From assembly GCA_964059195.1 (NCBI GenBank), contig CAXKWD010000005.1, positions 147,775,265-147,839,264 of the forward strand: a stretch of 64,000 nt of DNA. Direction: 5' to 3'. Under the pieces are notes generated by a model that saw only the letters and a list, made by a program, of their open reading frames with translations, made no database searches and had not been told where the DNA came from. The stretch is from Ectobius pallidus (Eukaryota > Arthropoda > Insecta > Blattodea > Ectobiidae). The position numbers were made by a program, and so were the translations under genes. Of this stretch, positions 1 through 12,400 are shown one piece after another (within the stretch, counting starts at the first letter, position 1; each line of letters opens with the position of its first letter).

Positions 1-375
1 ATAGCGAAAATATTACAAAAATATAATAGGGTCACAAATGAAGATGATGATACCAATGATGATGATGATAATACCACACATTAGGTAAGTCTAGAAGTTA
101 AAATAAAGGCTGTGAAAGTAAAAAATGCATGTAAATTATTTTTAGTTAGCCTATTTTAATTGTTCTTTTATTACCGTAATTTAGGCAAAAAATAATTGGC
201 ATAAAGTAGGATTTTAATTTATTTTGGCGTATCTTAATATATTTTATGGCAATTAAGACAGTTTGTAATTAAGGGGGTCAGCGCAACAATGGTCTAACCC
301 CTCAGACATAAAAAATTAGATAGTGATTCTATTTGCATGACTTGGGGTGACCTTTATTAATATTAAGGTTGGGCC

Positions 376-2155
376 AGTCCGCCGCCATGGGTGTATAGGT
401 GCAGTGATGGGAAGTAATTGAGTAAAAGTAATCGGATTGCAGTAACGATTCCTTTTTTGGTCCCATTTACTTGTAATCGTTACTTTTTAAAAAATGTAAT
501 TTTTACTGGTAATTTACTTCTGGAAATAAAATTGTAATCGTTACTTGTGAGTAATCGTTACATTTTAGTAATCGAAAAGTATCGAATTAAGAATTTGTCA
601 ATGTTGCTTTTTTCTACTCGCTGGCAGTCGCTGCAGCGGTGGTGAATTTTGCATTATTTTTAAAGCGAACGTAAAACGCATTACAGCTGTTGCAGCATCG
701 CTGTAAGGTCGCTGCAGCAGTGGTGAAGCGAAGTCAGATCTGGCTTTACGGGTTTTGCTGCATGGGCTATCAGCCGTTCTTTTTTACACTACTTTGCTGC
801 GGCGAAACTGTAGCGATTCGACATGGCAAGTCAGCATTTCTGCGGAAAAACGTGGCGACGCGACATCAGCTGAGATGAGCGGAAGTCGAAAGTATTTTGT
901 GTGTGTGTGTGTTTTTTTTTCAATGGCAACCACAGTCAGAGCAATTTACAGGGAGCGATACTACATTTAATTAGATTTCTGTATGGTTTCCATTTATTTC
1001 AAGACGTGTTCAAGAAATTAAAATTGCTGTTCTCAGCCTATAAAATTTATTTATATCCCTTTCTTTGAAAAGAAAGATATGTGTTCCACATTATAGAACT
1101 AAGCTCAAACTAACCTCAACTTCAAAGTTAATTACCGAGCATTAGAGGCTCTGTTGAAAATACTGCTTCTGGCATGGAAAATTCATTTATGCTGTATGAG
1201 GACCAGTGACTTACATTCACAAATAATTCTGATAGTAGGATTCTGGATCCCGGTATTTGTCTTTTTCTAATTCGATCAAATCTAATCTATTGTGATACTG
1301 CAATATTACGCCGCGTGTTGCGGGGTTTCACAATTGTAAATGTCACTTTATGGGTTTTGCTACATGAACTGTCGTGGCCTTCTTTTTAATCCCAGTGAAG
1401 CTGAAGCGATTTACAGATTCGGTTTAAAAAAGAACGAAAAATGCACCCTATATTTGTTTTTTCTCAAAACTTTTTCAGTTAAAATGTTTCTTATTTAAGT
1501 ATATTTTGAAATTTTCTCCTCGTTCTCAATTGCTATAGGCTAACGTCGTCACAACTAATATCCAGGTTAGAGGTAATATTAACAAAACTTACTCAATGTG
1601 TATGGAAATATTGGTATTGATCTGTTTTGTTTGTTTGGTCATTAATATTTTAGACTTTGGAACTTTATTAGCTGAATGGCCCAATAGTTTCTGCCCTTGT
1701 GCCCCCCCAAAAATAAAATAAAAATTAGGTACCGGTACTGCCATTTTGTAAAGTAATTGTAATTGTAATTTTACTGATTACTTTTTTGTGCCCCCAAAAA
1801 AGAAGGAATTTTTAGGTACTGCCATTTTGTAAAGTAATTGTAATTGTAATTGTAATTTTACTGATTACTTTTTCAAAAAGTAATTTGTAATTGTAATTAA
1901 GTAAAATTTTTCTCAAGTAATTGTAATTCAGCCCAATTACTATTTTTTTGTAATTTTCCCATCACTGCATAGGTGGCATACTTGCCTTCCACCCTGGCGG
2001 TCCAGGTTTGATTCCCAGCCGGGTAGTGGGTTTTTCAGTAACGAAAAATCCCAGAGTTCAGGACTGGACATCACCCAGGAAAATTCACAATAGATCTATT
2101 AAGGTCGCAGTGTTGAGAAGCCGAAGGGCTTACACTACCCCTCATTAATCTAATC
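376..2155 (+). mobile_element. tRNA-derived SINE, split by a hAT element
   Basis: The two halves (376-401 and 1976-2155) rejoin into a tRNA-like head: A-box-like GTATAGGTGGCATACTTGCC and B-box-like GGTTTGATTCCC, then a body ending in repeated TAATC. It is flanked by a perfect 12-bp target duplication, TAAGGTTGGGCC, at 364-375 and 2156-2167. A related copy lies at 44779-44925. Confidence 0.85.
402..1967. mobile_element. hAT-type non-autonomous DNA transposon
   Basis: 1,566 bp. Terminal inverted repeats begin CAGTGATGGGAA; 8-bp flanks TATAGGTG (left, 394-401) and CATAGGTG (right, 1968-1975) match at 7 of 8 positions. Subterminal GTAAT/ATTAC repeats are dense at both ends, as in hAT elements. 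No transposase frame is present. It sits inside the tRNA head of a SINE. Confidence 0.85.
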
Positions 2156-2614
2156 TAAGGTTGGGCCGATTTCTTTTGATGTATGTAGTTTTAAAGTCGA
2201 TAATCTGTTCCCTAAAACAACATTCCTCTTGTTTAAGGGCAACCAAAAAGTTAAAAACCAAGATAAATAAATCCAGAGAAAGTGGAGGCTATTAATGATG
2301 TTCTCAAATATGTACTGCCCATTTATCATCGATTTCAAGGCAATCTGATTTCTGTAACTGAGGCAGGTGTCGCAGTGAGCCTTTTCATGTATTTCATCAT
2401 GTGGAGAACTAATTAATCATTGGAAATTATAAATAAAACTTGATTGAAGGTAGAACAGAAACATGTCCTTCATAGTAAACAATAACCTAACACAAACGAA
2501 CATGAATTAGCAGTTTTATAGTGTATTGTTTGCTGCATTTCGCAAGTTTTTTGGTGTCTCAATTGTTGAGTTTATGCATTCCCATTTTTTGGTTTTGAGT
2601 TAGCTTAGCTCAAC

Positions 2615-3180
2615 TCTACCCGCATATTTTTTTTTTCAAAAATCGCAAACGAAAAACTGGGGTGCAGGTATTATTTGAATACTGAACTCCTCTTATCTGA
2701 ATTTCGACAATTGTGTACCATATCAGCTCAATATAGCACAATGCTATGTATAGCATCACAGTAGGCCTACAGTATAACAGTAACAAAGCTGTAATGAATG
2801 GAAAATGAAACAAAGAAGAAGCTTTCTTATGCACATACTCCGCATAGAGATGCCAAGCAAACATTGCAGTACAAGACTAGCAGAACCACTAATTTGGGAA
2901 AAGTTTGGTAAAGTTCGGTGAATTTCCACACTACTTTGAACTTGGGTCAGACGCATATCATCGCATGTGATTCTTGCTGAATTAAGAGTGTTGTTGTTGT
3001 TGAGGGTTTACTTGTGCGTATAAGACAGTGAGATTTCGGCAGGCTGTTACCATGCACATTATTTTTATAAGTACCTTTCAGCCTACCATATTTAATTCTT
3101 TTATGATATGAAACGTTAATTATCGCTGTTTAATTAAGAATAAAACTGGCAAAATAATGGTAGTATTCGGATATATACGG
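2615..3180 (-). mobile_element. TIR DNA element, family 1 copy 1
   Basis: Inverted copy of the element at 22498-23158, sharing blocks such as the TCGCAAACGAAAAACTGGGG-type end and the GCATAAGAAAGC-type middle. The right end reads GGTAGTATTCGGATATATAC; the left end is shortened to ACCCGCATA. Non-coding. Confidence 0.75.
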
Positions 3181-3277
3181 AAGATCAAGTGAGTGGGGAG
3201 GGGGAACTTAGAAAGAAGATGGAAAAATCTGCACCTTGGCAATTATTGTTCGATATTACAGAAGATGGATAACATAC

Positions 3278-3474
3278 CTGACTCCTGCTCTGTTTGTAAA
3301 TGCAACCACTTGACTGCCTCCCATACCCTTGGCAGTCCCCATCATTAAGGTGCCTGCAGTACCCATGGTAGGGTATGTACTACGATAGCGAGCCAAAGAT
3401 GCCTCTGTCCCTTCAATAGAGTGTTCAAACTGGAATTGACGATATGTTGGCACTCCATTTGATGCATTTGGAAG
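3278..3474 (-). CDS. REJ receptor exon 31 (cytoplasmic tail)
   Basis: 197 nt, phase 0 in and 2 nt out at a gtatgt donor. It encodes a polar, Gly/Met/Thr-rich tail (YRQFQFEHSIEGTEASLARY, then TMGTAGTLMMGTAKGMGG). If the donor is not used, the frame stops eight residues later at 3256, giving a protein of about 1,722 residues. I found no poly(A) signal just below that stop and a transposon begins about 75 bp away, so a further exon, probably left of the window, is more likely. Confidence 0.8.
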
Positions 3475-6400
3475 CTGAAAAGCAACAATAAGCCTCAGCA
3501 TCACAAAAAATATTTTAAAATCATACTCAGTGGTGCCAACGTTTGAAAAACATTGGGTGGGTTCAACAGACTTTAAGGTTTCCAAACTCCCATTCCTTAA
3601 TCGGTTGATGATATGATGGACTGTTAATAGTTTTGACATGGCAGCAAGAGAAACAATTTCGTTGTTTGTAATGACTAATAACATTCACATTTGCAGGAAA
3701 GTGTTGGGTAGCCTAATTAACGGAAATACCTTAAAGTTTATAATATTACATAAAGATTTTTACTTCTTCTGCGCATACCATAGGTACTGTAGGAGAGGAA
3801 GTATTGTGTTTGAGCCTGAAATTCCAAGTCAAAAACTGCACTGAAAGTCGTAAAAATTGAATGAACTGAGGAACAAATTCAAACATCGTGAGTGAATTGG
3901 AACAAAAGGAGATCGTACTAATTATTTCAACAAGAGCCTGATTTTCGTTGTACAGCGATTCAACAAGGAAACAGGATTTTTAGTACTAGCAATAATTAAT
4001 AATTATGATAATAGTAGGTGGAAAATTGAGTGGGCTTGCACCCCATGGGCCCATATAAATTGGTGCCACTGATAAACCCATGCAAAGTTTTTGCACTTCT
4101 ATTAGATTCAGTTTAAGTAATGGTGAAGTTTCAAATATCCAGACAAAATTTCTAGGCATCTACCTAGAACCGAGCTTGTGCTGGAATTCGCATACTAATT
4201 TTATTGCAGGAAAAATATGCAAAGGTTTATATATGATTAGAATCCTAAAAAACAGAGTACCTCCAGAAACTTTTATTACTCTTTACTATAGACATATTCA
4301 TAGCCATTTGAACTACGGTACATTATTGTGAGGCAACCACTTCTCACGACGATTATTTATACTTCAGAAAAAAGCTTTAAGGTTAACCAGGTAAACCACT
4401 TTTTATTAAAACTGGTTGATTGTTTAGCCTCTCTTCTCTATGTCAGGAAACATGTAAACAGTTTCACAACTCATTCTCGAATCCATAGTTGCCCCACACA
4501 TGGAAATTTTAATTTATATATTCGTAAATGTACGTATACCCTTACTCAGAAAAGTTTTGAACATACATCGCTTAAACTATTTAACACAATTCCTTCTCAA
4601 ATTAAAAACCTTTCTTTCCTGACCTTTAGGGGAACGGTTTTAACAGCAATGAGATCTGTATTCTGTATTCTGTTGAGTTTTTTAGTGTCTTTTAATATCC
4701 TATGACTTATGACGGTGCTATACATATTTTATACTGTATGTCTTGGCCAAATTATAGTACCTATCTATCAAATCTATTTTTGATAAAAGCCAGGAAAACT
4801 GGAATCACATAAGAAGTGCTTAAAAATATATACTGAATTCACAGAATGCACTGGCTACATTTTTAAGGACTGACTTCATTCTCAAACTGGCTGGAATCCT
4901 GAGAAAGCTTTTTACTTCAACAACAGCACGAGGAAAAATTAATATATTATAATTTCAAATATGGTGTGCTGGTAACTCAGAAAAACAAGTATGAATACCT
5001 GCTGTTTCTTTAACTTCTCTGCATCCTTTTTTCTCTTGATGATAACAGCTCCAGCTATGAGACTCACAATGCTTATAGTACTGATGACCACACAACCAAC
5101 CACGACATACACCACAGCATTTGACTTTCCTGCAATATAGAACATTTCATTCATAGCTTGGTTAAAATAAATAAATAAAAAATAAAAAAACGTAGAAAAT
5201 ACAAAAGTTAGAATTGTATTACCAGTCTAATTTAATGCAATGGGTTTATGGGCTACAAATATAAACTAACGAGATTTTGATAAGCAATAAATGCTACTAC
5301 ATTTGTCATAATGCTCATTATAATGGAAGTTTCCTTTAACAGTATATCACTATAAATTTTAACACTATGCAAGCAGAAAACAATATAACCAGGTGCAAGA
5401 TTTTGAATTTCCCGCACTTAGTTTCAAACTTCCCATGCTTTATGTCACCATATTGTGCATAGAGAATGTTACTTGGCTTCTCTGGAAGTGATCTCACATT
5501 CCCTGTGCACTACATGGTGAAATAATGTGCAGGAAATTCAAAATATTGCACTCTGTTATATCCATATTATGCTCGAAAGGGTTGAAGAAGGATAAAGAAA
5601 ATTGCATGGATAATCCGAAAACCAGAATATCTGCAAACCATAAAATCCACCCACAGATAATCTGGAGTTTCCTGTATTGCAATTTAGGAAATTTAATATG
5701 AACTCTTCCATATGTTTGTACCAATTTTCATAATTAAGTTTTATAAATGTCTTTCCTTCTCTATCATAACATAATCAGTACAAACAGTGTATGTTTCTGT
5801 TAACAAACAGTAAAATGAAATGTTGAATTTCGAGGTTAAGGATTTATTATTTTGGCTTCTTAAGATGTTAGGTGCTGTTTGGGAGTAATCTTAAAAAAAT
5901 TTAATGCAATATTGTAAATAAAACTGTAAATGCCATGATATCAACCCTGTGTTTGATATTTATAATTTTCTACACTTTTATAGCCTCTTGGCATAGACCT
6001 ATCGTACAACTTTATTTTGAAAAAAGAGTGTGCTTTGTGAAAAGGATATTTTTACTGGTGGTTTTAACTTAATGTCATTGATTTCCCTTAAATTTTTAAT
6101 TATAGTAAGGGTCACTACCGGTAATTGTCTTTATAGCTAAATGTACTTCTTTGCCATAACTTTTATCAGTATAGTACAATGTCTAGTAAAAAAAAACATA
6201 ACTTTTTTTTAGTAAATGAATAAAAAATGTTCTACATGCATAATATTCTCAATGTTGTGGCATCATTTACTGCAACTTTCTTTACACAATAAGCAGATAT
6301 TTAACAAAAGAAATTAACATTTAACTAGAAGTGAACAGAAGTTTTATAGTGTACTATTTTATAGTGTAGTGTTTTACAAGCTTTTTGGTGTCTCAATTGT

Positions 6401-9400
6401 TGAGTTTGCGCATTTCCATTTCTTGGTTGTAGAGTTTGCTGCTGTTCAGATGCATTCTCCAAACTTTTCATTCAATATATCATGAACATCCGTGAACAAA
6501 AGTTTAATTAAAGATGGTTTTGTGAATAAAAGTTTAATTAAAGATGGTTTTGTGAATAAAAGTTTAATTGAAGACGGTTTTGTGAATAAAAGTTTAATTG
6601 AAGATGGTTTTGTGAATACAAGTTTAATTAAAGATAGTTTGTGAATAAAAGTTTAATTAAAAATGGTTTTGTGAATAAAATTTTAATTAAAGATGGTTCT
6701 AAGTCCTGAAGAGCAGTTGCTTTAATGAAAGTTGGATGCAGATTACAAAATATTGCGAATGTGATGAGGATATCACTCACAAGTATTCTCCGAGCTGTAA
6801 GACGTTATGGAGATCACATCATTCAAAGATGACCAGAATAATTTACTACACAATTCTGAAAATAATATCTTACCAGGTTTGTATGGTTCTACAATAGTGA
6901 TTGTTTGTCGAGGAGTATTCAATTTTTTATTGTCTAAGCCTTTCAGCTCCAAATCTCCTTTCTGTAAAGCTTCGGCAATTTCTGGAATAACTTCCTTTGC
7001 AGCTTTTACATCTGTATCCACTAGCCTCACTGTAACTATAATGCTCCCTGGAAAGATAAAATTATATCATTAATAAAACTGATCTCCTTGTAGGTTAACT
7101 GCTCTTCTTGAAGATGATAGAACCTCACACAAATATATTGAAGCCTGAGAAATGTATTAAATTATGGCTAGGCCAGGGTCACCAGTGTAGATGAAACAGA
7201 AGCATGAAAAGGAAAACATCTCCAGGAATGAAGCCAAAATGGGAACTTTTATTGGCTCGATCTGGTGAATTATATGTCAGTACTAGGTGTAATTATAGAA
7301 CTAAATTGTATGTAAATTTATTATATTCGAACAATGACTATATTTGATTTCCAAAATTGGTATATTGCAAATGTGGATAAAACCGTCTATATGCCTTTCC
7401 ACGGAAAATTAAATTTATTCAGCCATATAGAATTTGATTAATGTTTTAAGTAAGTGACTCAACCAAGCATTTGGGTATTGTTTTAGATTATAATCCAAGT
7501 TAGATGTTTTGTGCTAAAAACTGAATAAGGAATATTTTGCTCTGAGATGTTTAAGAAATTCTAGATATTCTAAAAACTCTACTTAAAAAAGAACCGATTT
7601 TGTCCTGATTTAAGAAAATGGCCTATTATGGGGATAAAACTGTAGTTCTTCAGTTAAATAAAATGCTGTGATTTTATGAGAATTGCACTTTGAGATGTAT
7701 TTCCTATGAGAAGAAACCACAACCCACAAATCCTTTGCTGCTGGTTTCAACTAACTGTTATTGCAATGAACTATGGGATATAAGACAATGAATTATACCC
7801 CAGCACAAATTGTGTGCTTTTCTATTTTATTAATATAAGGCAATGAATTCTGAGTTTTTCAAAGTGTTGCTTTCAAACACAGTGTTACTCAAGCATTATT
7901 CGTCGGATAAATATGTACACTGAATCCAGAAGTGTATTTTACTCATATCAGGACTGTTGAAACCCCAAATATGTTATAATATTATTCCATTGTTATAATA
8001 ATCTACCATCTGCAATGTAAAGTATGCAGGTTATCATTCATAATACGTATGCAGCATTGCATACTTCATATTAATTGGAATGGCATGGCTGACACTGGGG
8101 TTCCTCAATTGCACTGTCAAGCGGAAAATGGTTTTGATGATTTCTTTAGATATTCCAATTTAATTTTTTACTTATGCTGTTTCCATTCACTTACAAAGAA
8201 GTTACAAAAGATAATGGAACATGTGTGATCTCTTACCTGGGGAAACATTGATTTGTTGGATCATCTTTACAGGCATCTTTACATGAGCAAGAATTTCACA
8301 TCGTAGTTTCTGTTCAAACTCTTCCTTGCGTTCACCCACTACAGAATTGAAATCTTCTTCTATCCTGTGAATTTTAATAGAAAAAAGATAACGTGAAACT
8401 AATTTGTTTATACAAAACAAAACACTTTATTTTATGGTTATTAACCCTTTTCTTCTAAACAAATTTACTGTTAAAAATGTATCTCCAGGGGCGCCAAGTT
8501 TTGAAAAATATTGGGTGGGCTCAAAGATTTTAAAATTTTCATACTCCCACCCCTTACTTCGTTCTTCCCTCTGGTTTATTGTCCCTTGCTGATTTAACGA
8601 ATCTTTCTTAATTCATTCTTTCTATTTGTTCGTTTCCTTTTTACTTTCTTCTTTTTCCACTCGCCGAAATCTTGTACTCCACACTCTTGGCTTATATCAC
8701 AATTCTTTATTAATATTATTCTTCCTGTCATTTTTCTTAATCACAAGTATAATCTAAATTCTAGATCGAACTTCTCCGGGCTCTCCTTATGTATAGCCTA
8801 TTTAGAACAGCAATGTGATTAAGTTTTTTTTTTTTTTCTGAATGCAAATTATTGGGTGGGCTTAAGCCCCAAGGGCCCATATAAGTTGGCGCCACTGTGT
8901 ATCTCCTCACATGATTGGTGTTATTTCCAGAGTGATGTAACTCCATTGTGAGTTTGTGTTATTTTTGTTTTAGTCTACAGATGCCTAAGCTATAAAATCA
9001 TACCATATACATAATTTTGTTTTATGATGTTAAATCATATACCATATTTTTTGGACTTTTAAGTTGCTCCAGACCCTCATTTTAGGATGGAAATTTAAGG
9101 GGAAAAAATTAATGTGATTCTAAATGAAAATTTTATATTCCATTGTATACACAAAGCATAAATTTCTACAATAGAATCAGTGCAAATCACTTTGAATGCT
9201 TTCGTACGAAATAACTGAAAATATACTTCTCTTCCTCAATACAGCGTACTGTAAATGTTAGAGAACAAGGCTGTTTAGGCCATCCCATGGAGATAGTTCC
9301 TTTTGTATGAAAGAACCCAACATTCCTTTCTTCTCACATTGTATACCTGGCTCACACTACCCTCATTTTATGATTGTGACAAGTGCAATGATGTACAGTC

Positions 9401-12400
9401 TAAGCCTACGGTACTTATTACGGTAACTTATTGTTATGAAACACCTTGTTTAAGATTATGGTATTACTGGCAATATTTACCATAATTTTAATTATTTTTT
9501 AGTTTACTTGGGACCACTAGACAAACCCAACTTTCAAGTCTCTGTTTTCAAAGTAAAAAGGCAGAAAAATATGGTAATGATTTCTTCATGGTAATTTGAA
9601 TAGCTTAATGATTCTTATCCCTACACTAAAAAAAAAAGTATTATGTTAAATCTTAGAATGGACATACATCATTTTGGAAATAATCCCTTTAATTGGGCTT
9701 ACCTCAGAATCAGTATAAATGGGCATTCCTTGTTTCCTCATACATTCTCTCTTCGCTCTTTTTAGGCAAGATAAAAATTATTGTCTGCACATACTTACCT
9801 AAATGAAACATTGTATGTGACATTAGAAATTGGCATTCCTGGTATGATGGCTATTGTAGGGAAATCTTTGCAAGGTTCTTCTTCAATAATCTTTGCAGTG
9901 ATGGTATCAGGAACTCTGGTAGAGCTTTGTGTTGTCTCCTCAGTTGTAGGCCTGATGGTTGTAGTTTCAATTGAAGTTGTCGGTACAGTGCTGGAAGTAG
10001 TAGGAGGAGGGGATGAGGTTGAAGAAACTGTGGAGGGAATGATAGGTGTGGTGGTTAGTGTAGTTGGTGGTGGTGCTTTTGGGGTGGTGGTGATGATGGT
10101 GGTGGTGGTAGTAGTAGTAGTAGGAATGTCCAGGACAATCACTCTGTAAAAGAAAAATGGTGTCAGAATATGAAGTTTTTGGTACTACAATCCATACATT
10201 CCAAGAAAGGGCATCATCTCACATCTAGCTACTCCACCATCTACCTGGTGTACACAAATGAATATCAGAGTTAGGTTGACTTGTGAATTATTCTGGTTAA
10301 ATATCTTGTACATTATTGCATTTAATCTTAGTCTTTCTTTACAGTTACAATCATTCAATATTGTTGCATTATTTTATAACTCAATTATTGAATATTAATA
10401 TTGTTATGGCCTTTATTATTTAGTACAATACTGCCTTGGTAGCCTATAACTTAGTGTATGTAAATATTAAAATGTTGTACAGTAGAGCCTCGGTAATTCG
10501 AGCCCCGGTATTTCGAGGTTCCGTGTAATTCGAGTTGGTTTTAACAAAATTAAAATTTCCATAAAACTTTTAAAATTTTCCCGTTTATATACGGTGTCCG
10601 CAAGTAAGTTTTACGCACTTCCGAATGTGTTACATTTTGAGCTTTCTTTCAATTTTTCCATGTACAAAAATGCAGGTAAAACTGTCCCACTTAGGGTTTT
10701 CGTTCCTAATACACAGAAATAACCTTTGGCTTCAGACTGCTAACACATTTCTATTACAGATTGACAGAAACCGTTAGGTTCGATTTTTCTTTGTCGGGAC
10801 CTCGTGTCAATCAATTGTACAGCGCATATTTCCCCATCCTTTCAGAAAAGAATACTGTATTGTTACAGTAATCCCTACAATGGTAATTAAAAGTGTTTTC
10901 CTAGTAGCATCGCTTTCCCGTTCCACTCCATTAATAAGGGTCCATCCTTAAAGGATGCTGATGTAGCAAATTGGAAATATTTGCCAATATACGTACAGGC
11001 GTAACACATGTATGTAGACCTACTATATTGTTTATTTATTTATTTTAAAACCATTATTGTGCTCATTAAACATTTATTTATGATTTACCCATTGATTTAG
11101 TGATTTTTCCGTATAATCCGAGTTTTATGTAATTCGAGGTAGCCTCAGCCCCAATTAGCTCGAATTATCGGGGTTCTACTGTATTAATATTTGGTCTTGA
11201 TTCTAAGAACTGTGCAATTTATAAAGTCTGTTTGTTGCTATCTCAAACTGTTGTAACCTTTCTTGTTATGTTCTTATTGTAACTGTTTCGACATGTCCCA
11301 TAACATGCATATGTTCCGATGGACTAATAAACCTATTCTATTCTATTCAAAGAAAAGCAAACTCACGTATAGTATCCCATGTAATCGCACTTGCACACAG
11401 CATATTCGATAGAATGGAATCTTGTCAATTCTTCAGTAACACAGGCATCTGATATCCATGAATTCTCCATCCACATCGCACACTACAAACAACATTACAA
11501 TTTTGTATTGATAACAGTTAACTTTTTGCCCACATAGAGCAGGGTAAATAAGTTTTTCTTTTTTTACTTTTTTAATTTTTTTTTTTTTAGCTGTCTAAAA
11601 TAGGTATTGTATTACATTTAACAATAGGTTCTCTCTTTCTTGATTAAATTAAATGGGAAAACATTGTAAAAGGCCAACATTATGCAACAATCTTTAAGGC
11701 ATTCAACCTCATATAATTATTGAAGACAAGAACATATGTTTTAAAAGTATCTCCTTCATTTTCCAGCTGAGATCTACTGGCTAGTTTGTATCTCTGTCCA
11801 CCAGAAGTCCTCCAGGTTGTATGAATTTTGAAATATTCTCCTTAGGAATGTAAAAATTTATATATCTATCTTTGTTTTTCTGGATGTGTACTTTTTCCGA
11901 AAAAGTGAAATCAAGTGGTTTTTGAACACTATTCATTAATTACTAACAATATGTTCTGATGTGATAAGATTTTAATTAAATAATTATGTGAAGTTCAATG
12001 CCTTAACATTTAATATACAGGGTGTTTCATGAAGTTTTACCGCCAGTAACAGAGCATGTTCCTAACGTTATTTGGAACAACTTTTCCTAATAAAAGTTTT
12101 ACCTATCTCAAATAATTACGGAGTAATGTAGATATTTATTAACGTCTCCAAGTGAACAGAATTCAACATAGCGGATATGCAACAATGATAAAGAACAGTC
12201 CTGATAAATTACGGAACATGCCGTTCATACCCGTGCGTCAAAGTGCTTGGACGTATAGGCAGGTATTTTTTAAAATCTGATGACAAACTGAGATAAAGGT
12301 GAAATGTATGTTAAGTGTGTGAATTAAACCCATTTTGTTTGTTACTTTCAATTTCTGTGCCGATTTATTGCCAAATTTATTACTATTTTGTCACAAATGT

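Noticed and set aside
9781..10149. 122-codon plus-strand open frame rich in Val/Gly
   Set aside because: It is the antisense shadow of the Thr/Pro-rich exon 27.
10480..11181. Intact pogo/Tigger transposase
   Set aside because: No long frame and no DDE or CENP-B-type motif; only the ends are recognisable.
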